Shown here: positions 46,075 through 58,446 of the stretch, one piece after another
Layout: every line of letters starts with the position of its first letter
How positions within the stretch are numbered: the first letter of the stretch is position 1
Assembly: GCA_003024175.1 (NCBI GenBank)
Contig: MDYQ01000497.1
Span: forward strand, 71,659-135,658
Source: Planoprotostelium fungivorum
Taxonomy: Eukaryota > Evosea > Variosea > Cavosteliida > Cavosteliaceae
Direction of reading: 5' to 3'
DNA: 64,000 nucleotides
Notes under the pieces: generated by a model
What the model was told of the DNA's origin: nothing
What the model saw: the letters and a program-made list of their open reading frames with translations, nothing else
The model's database searches: none
Translations under genes and position numbers: made by a program

Positions 46075-48835
46075 ATGGTGTCCTCTAAAGTCAAAGAGGT
46101 CCTCCAAGAGACTTTCGGAAGCCATTTAGATGATACTATTCTTGATTACATCGGTGGCGCCCTCGATGATGACCAAGAAATGTCTGCGGAAGACTTTTCC
46201 GGCATGGCTTCGCCCTTCTTAATGGACGCAGGAATCGCTGCAGACGAAGACGCCGCAGAGGTTCTGTGCAGAGGTGTGATATGATCCATCCAACATCATA
46301 ACGATTGTCCATTTCTCAAACCTGACTGTGACAAAGAGATGCTGAATAAACTTCGTGTGGCCCCTGCCAAGAAGAGTGCGCCCGCCATGAAGAAACTGGC
46401 TGCACCCGTGAACCTCTCCCAACAGATCCTTGTCAAAGATGCTGAAACTCCTGATTGGGCAAAGATCGCAGAGAAACCCACCCTCGTTGATTATGACAAG
46501 TTGGACGCGTACGAAGCCAGAAGAGAGAAGAGGAGAGATGTGAGTGTTGTAGGAACACTTTCTCTATATGTGTGTTCTGTTGCACGAGCTGAAAACGATC
46601 AGGCCAAATTGGCCAAAGGAGATGCACCCCCTCGTCAGAAAGATGTTCTTGCTAACGATGCAACACGACCCACTGTCTTCCACTCGACAGGAAACACCGC
46701 TACGAACATGAACAGAGACATCCACCTGGAGAACTTTGACATTGCATTTGGCAAAGACATGCTCATCTCGAACGGACAAGTTCACCTCGCCTTCGGAAGA
46801 AAGTGCGACTCATCATCCATTCTCGAACGTCTCATACAATTCCATCGTCGATGTTAAACGAATCAGGTACGGACTCGTGGGAAGAAACGGAACTGGAAAG
46901 TCCACGCTGTTGAGACACATCTCTGGAAGAGAAATCTACGGCATCCCAGGTCACGTTCGAATCCTTCACGTAGAACAAGAGGTCAGCCACTCATCCATCT
47001 TCTCATCTTCTTCCCCATCATCACCATCATGCATAATCACGTCCCATCATCTCGAACGACATCAGAAGAAAATAACAAGACGACTTTCAAACTGAAGACA
47101 CGACAGGTAGTCGGCGACGACACCACAGCCCTCCAGGCCGTCTTAGAGTGTGACGTAGAGCGTGAAAAGTTGCTCGCCGATGAGAGAAGATTGACCGAAG
47201 AGAATTCGACCGAGAACTCTGACCGTCTGAAGAGGATCTACGAGAGGCTGCAGTACATCGACTCCGACAACGCAGAGCCAAAGGCCTCTTCTATCTTGCA
47301 CGGTCTCGGTTTCGACAACGAGATGCAGGTGATGCCACATCATGAGGTGAAGCATGACTGACGTTCGTGTCAGGGTAAAGCGACGAAAGATTTTTCTGGT
47401 GGATGGAGGATGAGAATTGCTCTGGCGCGTGCTCTCTTCTGTGCCCCTGATCTTCTCATATTGGACGAGCCCACGAATCATCTGGATCTCTTCTCTTGTC
47501 TGTGGTTGGAGAGTGAGAAGGAGATACATCGTGGAGGGCTGATCGAGGATCAGACTACTTACAGACTTGGAAGGCGACGATCTTGATGGTGTCCCATCAG
47601 AGAGAATTCCTCAACGGTGTGTGCACGGACATCATCTTACTCCACCACAAGAAATTGGAGGAGTACAAGGTGAGTGAAATGTCACAGTCATCGATTCTGA
47701 AGGAAATGTCAGGGAGATTACGATACGTTCGAGAAGGCCAGATTCGAACAGCTGAGACAACAGAGCAAGCAGTTCGAGGCACAGCAGAAGCAGAGGAAGC
47801 ACGTCCAAGCCTTCGTCGATCGTTTCAGATACAATGCGAACCGTGCGGCCTTGGTCCAATCGAGACTCAAGTCCCTCGAGAAGATGCAGATGATCGATGA
47901 AGTCCTCAACGACGCCAACATTGTCATCCGAGTGAGTCCATCATCACGAACGACACCATCATGCAACATCATGCATCATCATCTGATGGAGGACAGTTTC
48001 CAGATCCACCGAGTCTGACCCCACCCGTTCTACAATTCAACGACGCCAGCTTCGGTTACACGAAGGATCAAGTTCTATTCAAAAACTTGAACATGGGAGT
48101 CGACATGGACAGTCGCGTGGCCCTCGTAGGAGCGAACGGTGCGGGTAAGAGTACTCTCATGAACCTATTGGCCGGTGAGCTGGAGCCCACGGAAGGCCAA
48201 GTCATTCGAAACGGAAAGCTTCGATTCGCTCGGTTCTCTCAGCATTTCGTCGATCAACTCAAGTGAGGTTCAAACGACATCGCTCGCATTGACCGAGTTT
48301 CAGTTTGGACGTATCACCCGTCGAGCACTTTATGAACACGTACCAAGGTGTGACGATACAGACGGCGAGAGCACATCTCGGTGGTTTCGGTCTCTCGGGT
48401 GATATTGTCTTGCGTACCATCAACACTCTATCCGGTGGACAGAAGTGAGTGTCTCTGTCTCATCATCATGATGATGTGATCTCACGCTTTGAAAAGGTCC
48501 CGACTTGTCTTCGCCGTGTTGGCCTGGCTGAAGCCACACATCTTGCTCCTTGATGAGCCTTCGAATCACTTGGATCTGGAGACCATCGATTCTCTCTCTC
48601 AATCCCTCTTGGAGTTCAAGGGTGGTGTCCTTCTCATCAGTCACGGTGAGTGAAAGAGGATGGATGATCGAGATCCTGATGATGATTAGATGAGAGATTG
48701 ATCTCCATGGTGTGTGATACGATATGGTACTTCCACGATGGGATCGTCGAGAAGTTCCCCGGCGAGTTTGCGGATTACAAGAAGATGTTGCTGTCCCAGT
48801 TGGGAAATGCCAATCCCATGATGAAGAAGCAATAA
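46075..48835 (+). CDS. ABCF-family ATPase (GCN20/ABCF3-like)
   Basis: This is a soluble twin-ATPase ABC protein of the translation-control group. The start is [20 protein letters not shown] at 46075, with the N-terminal helical region typical of GCN20/ABCF3 ([13 protein letters not shown]). The first cassette has Walker [12 protein letters not shown], signature [15 protein letters not shown] and Walker [14 protein letters not shown]. The second has [23 protein letters not shown] and [13 protein letters not shown]. The linker carries the charged helices of the family (EEYK near 47.66 kb). There is no membrane domain. The stop is at 48833. GCN20-type proteins work with GCN1 on stalled ribosomes to activate the eIF2 kinase GCN2. 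At least ten short introns are present, and all nucleotide-binding motifs are intact. Confidence 0.92.
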
Positions 48836-49274
48836 ATCATTCGAAGGTTGCATCGATGTGTGATTCGTCCCCTCGATCGGCATAATGGCATCACATCATC
48901 AAGAGGTGATTCTTACGTTGGTTGATCGTGAGCTGTCTCTGTTGGGAACATGATGTTGAAGACGAGAGGAGCAATTCAGCAATGCTGCATCAAATGTGTG
49001 ACCTCGTTCACCTGATCGTCATCTCGTGAATAAGATGGTTCTCCACGTAGGGGATGTTGAGCCTAGTCCATTGGATGAGGCTGCCTCTGTTGAAACAGCC
49101 GCTGATATTCACACATTCCCACACACTGAGTTTCTCAAATCGAGAAAAGAGATGATACAAATATTCTTGATAACCGACAAATGTTTATATAGACAACCGA
49201 TGGAATGTGTGGTGTTAAATAACACCGTTTTGTTTTTGTGGTCCTGAAGTCAGGCTGTTGTGGCTTCTAGCTCC
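48836..49274. other. Intergenic, convergent 3' flanks
   Basis: The ABCF gene and histone H2A converge here. A 73-codon plus frame at 49026-49247 has no recognisable motif. No RNA gene is seen, and no clear histone-type 3' stem-loop was found by eye. Confidence 0.4.
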
Positions 49275-49748
49275 TTAAAAGTCCTGAGAAGAAGAAGACT
49301 CGGTTCCCTTCTTGGTCTTCTTGGGCACCAAAGAGTTGTGGATGTAGGGGAGAACTCCTCCGTTGGCGATGGTGACATCGTGCAACAGCTTGTTCAACTC
49401 CTCGTCGTTTCTGATGGCGAGCTGAATGTGTCTGGGGACGATTCTGTGCTTGCCGTTGTCTCTGGAGGCATTACCAGCGAGCTCGAGGATCTCAGCAGCG
49501 AGGTACTCCAAGACGGAGGCAAGGTAGACAGGGGCACCAGCTCCGATACGCTCAGCGTATCTGCCCTCTCTCAAGTGACGGTGAACTCTTCCGACGGGGA
49601 ACTGGAGTCCTGCCTTAGAAGATCTGGTGTGGGTGGTCTCTCCGGCCTTCTTGGTTCCAGTCTTGCGACCGGTGGGCTTGGGCTTGTTGCTCTTGGGGGT
49701 CTTTCCTCCGGTGGTGGGCTTCTCGTTGGTGGCTTCGGTGGATGACAT
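49275..49748 (-). CDS. Histone H2A, H2A.X type
   Basis: This is an intronless gene of 157 codons, unlike most neighbours. The core reads [20 protein letters not shown], then [20 protein letters not shown] and [20 protein letters not shown], all canonical H2A. The N-terminal tail ([20 protein letters not shown] onward) is about 25 to 30 residues longer than that of animal H2A. The C-terminus is SSSSQDF. The SQ-acid-hydrophobic end is the H2A.X phosphorylation site used by ATM/ATR-type kinases in DNA damage signalling. It is divergent from histone H4, with a shared 339-bp promoter carrying E2F-type sites. Confidence 0.97.
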   Translation of the reverse strand: MSSTEATNEKPTTGGKTPKSNKPKPTGRKTGTKKAGETTHTRSSKAGLQFPVGRVHRHLREGRYAERIGAGAPVYLASVLEYLAAEILELAGNASRDNGKHRIVPRHIQLAIRNDEELNKLLHDVTIANGGVLPYIHNSLVPKKTKKGTESSSSQDF

Positions 49749-49780
49749 CTTCTCTTCTAAAGTTGCTGTTGACTCAGGTT

Positions 49781-50399
<619 letters not shown>

Positions 50400-50584
50400 G
50401 TTCCTCACCTTCCACTTCAGCTGCTGAGCTTTCAAACAACAATGGTGTTATTCAACACCCCCACGATCTATGTATAAAACTGTCTTGAGAAACATGGACC
50501 ATCTTCGTCTTTTGCCTTAAGTGTCTCGTTGTAAATCACGTTTGTGAAGTTTCGCCGAACACAAAATCATTTAACGCAAGCAAG

Positions 50585-51440
50585 ATGGCAAGCCACGTCA
50601 CACCTCTGCTCAACAACCTTCGCAAGGGAACCGTCCCACTGAGACACTTCACCGGTGGTGCCGCACCTTCTGCAGGATTCAAGCTCCCGGATCTTCCTTA
50701 TGACCACGGAGCTCTGGCCCCTGTGATCAGTGGACAGATCATGGAACTCCACCACAAGAAGCACCATCAGGCTTACGTCACCAATCTCAATGCCGCATTG
50801 GACAAGTTCTCCTCAGCCCAGAGCAGAGGAGACACCGCAGAACTGTCTGCCTTGACAAAGTGATTGTCTATACCTTTCGTCCTTCTCATGTTCTAAACAG
50901 TGCCATCAAGTTCAACGGAGGAGGTCACGTCAACCACTCTATCTTCTGGACAAACTTGGCACCCAAGAGCCAAGGAGGAGGTGAGGCACCAAAGGGAGAG
51001 CTTGCCGAACGCATCAACAAGCATTACGGCTCCCTCGACAACTTTATCACAAAGTGAGTGAATGACAATCGATCGATGCACAACGTTCCATTATCATCGG
51101 TTGTTGACGTGGACGAATAGATTCAACGCTCAAGCGGCCGGAGTGCAAGGATCGGGCTGGGGCTGGTTGGCTTATGAGCCCTCTACCGATGCTCTGTCCA
51201 TCGTGACACTTCCCAACCAGGACCCATTGTCCACACTTGGTCTCGTTCCTCTCTTGGGCATCGACGTCTGGGTGAGCGGATGATCGACCGAGATGAAGGA
51301 CATCGAGGCTCAACGATCGACAGGAACATGCGTATTATCTGGATTACAAGAACGCACGACCGGATTATCTGAAGGCGATCTGGCAAGTGGTGAACTGGAA
51401 GAACGTGACGGAGCGCTTCGATGCTGCGAAGAAGAAGTAG
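50585..51440 (+). CDS. Manganese-type superoxide dismutase, probably mitochondrial
   Basis: It converts superoxide to hydrogen peroxide and oxygen. The start at 50585 gives an N-terminal extension ([20 protein letters not shown]) rich in Arg/Lys and without acids, resembling a mitochondrial targeting peptide. The mature part begins [19 protein letters not shown]. Metal ligands are visible: the His in [13 protein letters not shown], the His in [11 protein letters not shown], then Asp and His in [26 protein letters not shown] matches the Mn form. Introns at about 50863-50899, 51055-51119 and 51271-51323 restore one frame, with the stop at 51438. All ligands are intact. Confidence 0.95.
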
Positions 51441-51691
51441 AAGATAAAGAGACATGAGAGACTTTGTGATATGATGTTTTCATTTTCATTGAAGTGTCCA
51501 TTGTAAACGGGCAAGAGTAAATCACACAGGTGGTTCATCCATCGGGAGGAGCGTGAGCTTGCCAGTAGGAACCACCAGTGGAAAACGTGTGGAGCACATG
51601 TGAGTCTCTAGTTTTGTCTTCAGCTGAAACGAAGGCAGGCCCTCTGGACCATCAGATTACCCCGTTCGTTGTTTGTTTTACATAAGCAGCC

Positions 51692-54175
51692 ATGGCCACA
51701 CCCGTCCAACAAGGAATTGAGATGGTAAAGAAAGCTACGGAGCTGGATCGCGCACAGAAGTATAATGAGGCTGTTCTTCATTACGAGGCCTCTTTGGAAT
51801 TGTTCCAACAGGCACTTCAATGTGATTTCGAATTCACATTCGTGATAACATGATGATATGGACATTCTCAATCATCATAGATTGACTCTTTCCAGTTGAA
51901 ATGAGACCCGAGAACAAAGTATTGATCGAAACGAAAATCGAAGAGTACGATAAGAGGTGCAGTCGTTTGAAGGAACTACTCCTTCGTCACAACTACAAGA
52001 CAGCCTTAGAGCAGACGCTCCAAGGTATCGTCCCTGAACATCCAAATGCTTCACTGGAAGGCCAGCCCAGTGGAGTCCATTCGCTGAATAATTCTCTCAT
52101 CCAAAACAACAACCCTCGTCCTCTACCAAACAGACCATCTCCAAGTGAGTGTCTCTAATCACCTTCTCTCTAATCGACACATCACATGATGGAACACATT
52201 CTGACGGATCGACAGGTTACGTGCCCAATCATCTGAGACCCGGTCAAGTGAACTCGAATCCCGGAGTGGTGAGATGATGATATAGAAGATGAAACTGATG
52301 ACGAAGCAACCGACGACGAATAACTCCCAGAAGATCTTCTCGGTCAGAAATTCAGACGGAGAAGTGTGAGTGTCCAATCGTGATGCAAGTTGAAGAGAGA
52401 CAGACCCACGGCGACGTCGACCATCTACAACAATCACCTGCACAGGGTGTCAGATCCAGGTCCCCCACCTTCCCACACACAAAGCATCACCTCAGCTGCT
52501 CCTATCGTTCCTCCCAGACACAGTGATGGTGGTGTGTTTCATCGTCTTTCATCATCATGTCAGCGCATTACATCACGTATCGCATCATCAACGCATGATC
52601 TCATCACCTTCTCTCTTCAGATATTCATCACCTGACATCCTCCAGGTAAGAAATTTGGAGGGCTGGGATTTTGGGTGTTGAACAAGAAGACATCGTATCC
52701 TACCATTTTTCACGAGAAAGACAACATACATACCTTGACTCTGATAGAAACGACAGCATGCACACAGCCTTGGAACTCTTTCAGAAGGCAGAGGCGGAGC
52801 ACAATCCTGCAGTGGCAGCGCCCCTGTACAAACAAGCGGCCGAGTTGATGCTCAAGTACAAAGAGAAGGGAAGTGATTCGGAACCTTCCTCTATCTCTAC
52901 CTTCACTGAACACTCTTCTTCTACTTCCAGGGTGATTGACTCTTACAATTTCACTCTCCTTTCTCTATTCTTCACCTTCTGATCAGTACAGAGCCACAAA
53001 GAAGTGGTGATTAATTTTGATAATCGTCTGGAGATTCAATTGCACGAGATATTGGGAGGTGAATAGAAAGTGAGATGCACTGGATGTTCACATGTACAGG
53101 GGGTGGATCAGGTGCACAGATCTACCGAGCTTCTTACGGAGGTGAGTCATCTACAACGAGACATCTATTCAGACCCCGAAGGTCTGACGTTCGCCGCCAA
53201 AGTGATGAAGGGAGACATGGTACCCGAGGTGAAAGGATGACAGATCTACAGATCTAACCAGATCTATAGATGCTGGAGCCGATCAAGAGAGAGATCCAGA
53301 TCATGGAGAGCTTAGACAACGAACACATCGTAAAGTATCTGGGCCACGATATCACCGACTCTGAGATCCGTCTGTACATGTCACTGTACAGCTCCACCCT
53401 CCACGACGAGATCAACCGGAGGCGAACCCAAAAGATGCCTTACAAGGCGACCGACATCTGTAAATATATGTTTCTGGTGAGGTCTGCACGTGGATCGTGG
53501 TTGACGGAGACAGATTACAAAGGGGCTCAATTACCTCCACTCATTGAACCCACCCATCTTACACAGAGACCTTAAATCGGAGAACGTGAGAGAGGAGAGA
53601 AGGAGAGACACTGAACGACGCAGATCTTCGTTCAATTCGATTCGAGGAAAGAGATCGATCAACTGAAGATCGGAGACTTTGACTCTTCCAAGATCTTGCA
53701 AGGACAGAGGGCCACGTTCACACGCAACATGGGGACAGACGGGTTTGTCTCTCTACATCGGTCTTCACCTCAACGTCCACAGGTTCATGGCACCTGAAGT
53801 GGCCAGCAGCTCCGCCGGGAACAAGGACAAGGGGTACACGAAATACGCAGACGGTGAGGAGAGGTTCTACGGTGGAGAGTGACGCGGGCAGTGTGGTCTC
53901 TGGGGATGATCATGTACGAGCTGATGATGTTCGAGAAGCCTTACTTTGATGTGACGCCGGTCAACCGACACACGGTCGTCTTATCTGGAAAGCGTCCCAC
54001 CATCCATCCCGAGGTGAGAAGAGAGGGAGGTAGATGATGATGACGTGGACAGGTGGAGAGGAGGTACAAAGATCTGGTTCACCTGTGGCAGAAGTGCACG
54101 GAGAAGGACCCGTCTAAGAGACCGGAGACGAAGAAAATACTCAAGACGCTCAGTGAAATGCAGTTTGGGAATTGA
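51692..54175 (+). CDS. Protein kinase with two MIT-like helical domains
   Basis: The start [20 protein letters not shown] at 51692, followed by [20 protein letters not shown], is a clear MIT domain of the VPS4/spastin type. A second MIT-like stretch ([13 protein letters not shown], then [19 protein letters not shown]) precedes the kinase. A linker with [14 protein letters not shown] is of unknown type. The kinase has a glycine loop near [16 protein letters not shown], the Lys in [27 protein letters not shown] in place of DFG, GTDGFMAPE and [17 protein letters not shown]. The stop is at 54173. MIT domains bind ESCRT-III tails, so an endosomal kinase is plausible. The DFG glycine is replaced by Asp, which may alter activity. 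One intron (about 53142-53171) carries the ATCTACAACG word. Exon joins in the middle third are uncertain. Confidence 0.7.
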
Positions 54176-54315
54176 TTTCATCTGCGGACGAGTCATCGCC
54201 ATGAGACGCATCGATCTGAAACATACATTGAATATAGTCTCTGAAACACTGTCCTTCGTCTCTGGCGGCTTGTAAAACGTAGAGCCGATCTGTCGATCCT
54301 ACACAAACAAATCAG

Positions 54316-55114
54316 ATGATCCACTCTTCAGTCGGAGGAGACTTAATCACCACCACCTCTACCGCAGACAACTGGCCACCTGCGAAGAAGGGCACTGGAT
54401 TCTTGGTCCTGGGAAAGATCAACGACATCAGAAACCACCATGTTCAGGTGAGAGGAAGACAAGATGGGAAATATCGACGTCGTTCAGGACTCTTCAAAGA
54501 AGTTCCATCGTTACTTGGCAGTAACGGTGTCTGTCGATGGAATCCGAAAGAGGCAATACAACAAGAACGGTGACGAGCTGGAGACCAACTTCAACGCCGA
54601 AAAGGTCGAGAAGAAGGGATTCCTGAACAAGTATGGTGAGCGAAGCATCATTGAATCTCCACGTCATGTTCACTTTCGACAGATCACAAGGACAATGATG
54701 ATCCTAGCATGGTATCATTCGATCAATTCAGACAGCTCGCTGGTAAACCATATTTCGACTACAGCTCCGTCCATCCAGCTGCCCCTGGTGTCTTCGAATT
54801 CTGGGGCCCTGTGGCGGACATGAAATCGAGAGACTTGAAGAAAGGTGATGCATTCATCTCTACAGGATGGATGATGACACGTGCTCACGTATCATGCAGG
54901 AGACAAGATCCAGATCAAGACCATCGGAGACACCACGCTGATCGAGAGTTGTGCGAACGAATCAAAGGTGGCTGGAAGCAGCTACGGAGGAGAGGATGTT
55001 TTGGGCGGATGGACATCCAAGATGAACGCAAAGCCGAACGCCAACACGACCGGTGGAGACAAACCTCTACCCGGCTCTCAATTGGAAGGCGTAGCTGATG
55101 AAGAATGGGACTGA
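54316..55114 (+). CDS. Unrecognised soluble protein, four exons
   Basis: I do not recognise the family. The start MIHSSVGGDLITTTSTADNW at 54316 joins after a short intron to VQDSSKKFHRYLAVTVSVDG, then RKRQYNKNGDELETNFNAEK. After a second intron come FDQFRQLAGKPYFDYSSVHP and FEFWGPVADMKSRDLKKGD. After a third, DKIQIKTIGDTTLIESCANE runs to EEWD at the stop. The composition is hydrophilic and beta-rich, with no signal peptide or membrane span. At about 220 residues it looks like a small cytosolic domain protein. It ends about 45 bp from the convergent tail-anchored gene. Confidence 0.65.
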
Positions 55115-55156
55115 TGGTCCGATAAAACTGTTGTAATCTATTTCTCTTTATACAAC

Positions 55157-55724
55157 TCAGCCTCCGTTCAGTGTCTTTGCAATCTGTTCCTTCCAGTCTT
55201 TCTTCAAGTTGAAGTTGCAGTTCTCTGCTCCATCTGGGCACATGTCCTTCAGGATCTAGAGACGGTCACACAAGACGTGATTGGTCGATTTCACCTTGTC
55301 ATAATTGATCTTTGGTGGAGGTCTGAAGATGGGATCGAAGATGAAATACTGCCACAGATAATGGAGTATCAGAAAGACAATTATCAGTAGTAGACCTCGC
55401 AGAAGTGCCGCACCAAGAGTCGGTGGCTCGTATCTAGTTACCATCAAACCTCGAATCTATACGGTGCTACCTGTTCCTCCAAAACCAACTACCCTCAGAA
55501 GCTCTTGGTACTATGACAGGACCTCTCGATCTCTCTTTCGTGACATCTTCAATCTCACTTGTGTCCTTGCCCTCGTTCTTCTCTTTGATCCTCCTTCGAA
55601 TCGTGCTGTCCTGATTCTTCACATCCTCCTCCTGTTGCTTATCCGTGTCTACTTTCTGTTTCAATAGAGCGAGACTCTTCTCTAATTGTTGTATCTGAGC
55701 TTGGATCTCTTCGTTGGTGCTCAT
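55157..55724 (-). CDS. Small coiled-coil, single-span membrane protein
   Basis: No family is recognised. The start at 55724 gives a charged coiled coil (EEIQAQIQQLEKSLALLKQK), then a basic segment with SRGPVIVPRASEGSWFWRNR. After an intron at about 55421-55465 there is a hydrophobic span (LLRGLLLIIVFLILHYLWQY) and a short exposed end. A last exon adds CPDGAENCNF and ends QIAKTLNGG. The layout suggests a type II or near-tail-anchored ER protein of about 150 residues, with a cytosolic coiled coil and about 50 residues beyond the span. Confidence 0.6.
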
Positions 55725-56420
55725 CTCTCGGATCGCACCTCCTCATCTGCTCGTTGTAAGCTGTCATGATAAAATGCCGCCCAGGCGACGATAAAGTAAG
55801 TTCTTGGGGCCTCACCCATGGAAGTTGGGACTGGACTTGAGAGGAAGTTCGAAAGAGGAGAACGACGTGCCTGTGAGGTGTGGCCCACCGTCGAAATATC
55901 TGGAGGGTTTAAGACCTTACAAGAGAATTAAGCCCTGTCAGTTTTGCGTCGAAGCGATCTGTATCACAACTCAGATTGTCTCATCTCCTGCGTGTGCAAA
56001 TTGCCCGTTTGGCTATGGACAGAAACATAGATCAGAAGGATCTAGCCTCCAAGAAAGCGAAACAAACGAGACTTAAGCTGCATTCAGCTTCTCAGTAAGC
56101 TGCGGGATTTCTTGCAGTGGTAGTGAAGGATTTCAAGAATGTGGGACCACCTTGGGAGGGAGCAATAGCCATCCGTAAGGGATTGAATCGTGAATGGGTC
56201 TGTCGACGATTTATCGTTCGTATCGCGCAAGATGCAGACGGGGCGTGGGACGTAGTTGACAACTTGGAAAATTTGTAGACACGGAACGATTTGCAGATCC
56301 AACGGTTAACTCGGTATCCCTGGCGACTCGCGCGAATTTACAGGCAGAAAAGCTAACCGGCCGTCTCATTCACCCACACCCTCTCAAGCACACGGACGAG
56401 GTCATCATCAGTTCGAAAAA
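55725..56420. other. Unresolved region, possible small gene
   Basis: Several plus-strand fragments could be coding: SQLRLSHLLRVQIARLAMDR with a stop at 56093-56095, and GPPWEGAIAIRKGLNREWVC ending at 56278. I could not join them in a convincing way. No family is recognised. Confidence 0.3.
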
Positions 56421-57317
56421 ATGAAACGAGCCTCTACAGCCATCGAACAAGCAATGCCTCGAAGAGTCGGGCTAGCAAAGCCTTGCAATGGCCACTTTGA
56501 TCAGCTTCCCCAGAAGGTTCTGCTTCAGATATTTCGTTACCTCAAGGCCAAAGACTTGGCAACCTGCTCTTCAGTCTCCAAGATGTTCTACCACATGAGC
56601 AACTCTATAGAGCTGTGGGAATCACTATACAGACTCGCTTACACCTCAACATATACCTTATTCTGTAATCTGGCTAAGAAAAATCCCCGTGCCCCATCGA
56701 AAGATTGGAAGATGGAGTTTCTTCGCAAGTACACAGACAAGAAGTGCGAGGAGTGCGGATTGTCTTACAACCTCTACAACCGCTCGTCACACGTCCACAA
56801 ATCATCTGCGGTCAAACGAATTGAGGACTCCCCCAGACTAATCGAGGCGAGAAACCCACGAAAAAGAATCAAGAGCCAGTCGAAAGCCACCACCATTTCG
56901 CCCATATCAACCCCAACCACAAGCATCCCTGGTTCTCCCGCCTTCGATCTTCGCAGATCATACGACAGTGACTGCTCCTCCTTGGACTTTCACGCCATCG
57001 CCCCCATCTCGCCTGTTTCAGCTGCAGACAGCCACCAAGGCTCTCCTCTTTCAGACCGCACATGCGAGGAGTTCTCAGTCTTTGAGGATTCCTCTTGCAC
57101 AGACAACCCACTGTGGCACCAGATCTCTCAGTACGACGTGCCACAGACGACAGAATTGGAAGATTATTTCAACAATGACACGATAACAATGGGCTATAAT
57201 TCTTGGGGGAAGGAAGATGATTGGATGGACATGACGCCATGCAAGCAAAAGCTACCTTCTGCACAGTTCTCAGAGATCGATCGGTTCTTTGCCTCTTCCA
57301 TCACAGAGCTGCAATAA
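56421..57317 (+). CDS. F-box protein, intronless
   Basis: A single open frame of 298 codons. Residues about 25-70 form an F-box: FDQLPQKVLLQIFRYLKAKD, then LATCSSVSKMFYHMSNSIEL and WESLYRLAY. A putative two-cysteine motif (CEECGLSYNLY) follows. The remaining 170 residues are Ser/Pro-rich and disordered-looking, with many SP/TP sites, and no WD40 or LRR domain. The F-box would bind Skp1 in an SCF ubiquitin ligase. The substrate is unknown, and the SP-rich tail could be a regulatory or substrate-binding part. Lack of introns is unusual for this locus. Confidence 0.82.
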   Translation: MKRASTAIEQAMPRRVGLAKPCNGHFDQLPQKVLLQIFRYLKAKDLATCSSVSKMFYHMSNSIELWESLYRLAYTSTYTLFCNLAKKNPRAPSKDWKMEFLRKYTDKKCEECGLSYNLYNRSSHVHKSSAVKRIEDSPRLIEARNPRKRIKSQSKATTISPISTPTTSIPGSPAFDLRRSYDSDCSSLDFHAIAPISPVSAADSHQGSPLSDRTCEEFSVFEDSSCTDNPLWHQISQYDVPQTTELEDYFNNDTITMGYNSWGKEDDWMDMTPCKQKLPSAQFSEIDRFFASSITELQ

Positions 57318-57856
57318 CTTGTGTATAAAGTCTTCAGAAAATTGTCCTCTTCTATATCTCTTTGTACGATTGTACGGTGGACGATGGGTTTCCTCTTCTC
57401 CTGATCATAGTGACGATCATGTGTGCCTTGCCACGATAAAGGTTTTTGCAGTCAGATCAATCCTTTTAGTGTTCAGAGCTGTCTGCAACGTAAACCAGAC
57501 CGAAAGCCATGAATGGTATCCCGTCATTCTCTACCATCTCTGTATGTGAAAAGTCTATCAATTCAAATGTACGACCACTGCTACACGATTCGAGACATGT
57601 TGTCATAGTGGCCAATACAAACAAATCAAATTTGAAAGAATCCACAACAACACAGTTCATTCATTTATCTCAGTATGGAAGGTTGTGTCTACGGTCAGTA
57701 CAGGTCAGGGAATCCAGGAAATTCAGAAGGATGTCAAACATCTGTCGTGATATCCTCCTCTGTTGTATGAGATGCTCTACAACCTTCATGACTTGTCCAG
57801 AGGAGCTACGCTCACGTTTAGAGTGTTCTATACCTCACTGCTCTTCTGAAATGTCT
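57318..57856. other. Intergenic, no gene supported
   Basis: This lies downstream of the F-box gene. A minus frame at 57466-57660 and a plus frame at 57509-57922 overlap each other. Neither has recognisable motifs or splice partners. Confidence 0.4.
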
Positions 57857-58272
57857 TCATCGGGGTGGCATGACAGGCCCAAGTTGCATCGTGCTTCTCA
57901 GGAACTTGTCCAGATCGTCTGAAAGGTCTTTGGAATCACTGATGTCCTGAAAATGGTTGAAGACTGCCTCCCATGCATCCTGTCTCTTCTGATCAATTGC
58001 TACCGCTTTCAGCTTCACGAAGCTCAATCCTTTGGGGGTACTCGTCTCCGAATGCTCTTTGGAGAAGGATATCTGTTAAACTGTTCATTCTTCTCAAATT
58101 GCTTCTTAAACCTTCCCTCATCAGTGAATAGTTTGCTATTTGACTCACTGCTCATCATGCTTCCGTTGAAACTCATCCCTCGTCTTTTTAGATCATCTAT
58201 GTATTCGGTGGTGTGCGTTTGACTCGCACAAGCCATCATGGCGCTCTCTTGAATAGACATGGATCTTTGCAT
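57857..58272 (-). CDS. Possible small helical protein, two exons
   Basis: No family is recognised. The frame from the ATG at 58272 (MQRSMSIQESAMMACASQTH) runs to SPKSIRRR. A 29-bp GT-AG intron (about 58014-58042) would join it to LKAVAIDQKRQDAWEAVFNH, then SDDLDKFLRSTMQLGPVMPP and a stop at 57857. The second exon has a strong helical heptad feel. The joined protein of about 120 residues is plausible but rests on one unproven intron. Confidence 0.35.
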
Positions 58273-58446
58273 TACGTCTGAACGACTCTGCTTCTACGTA
58301 CAACAATGGACCTCCTGGAGTTGTCAATTGAGAGTCCTTCTGTCAACACTGATGTTAGATCGCGATCTGCTTGCCACGGGCACGATTATTTGGACTTTCT
58401 GAATTTCTTCTCCCCACGTGTGAGATCACAACACAACGAACATACG

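Noticed and set aside
49260-49745. A 161-codon plus-strand frame rich in Gly, Ser and Leu
   Set aside because: It lies antisense to histone H2A and arises from the codon pattern of that gene; H2A is certain.
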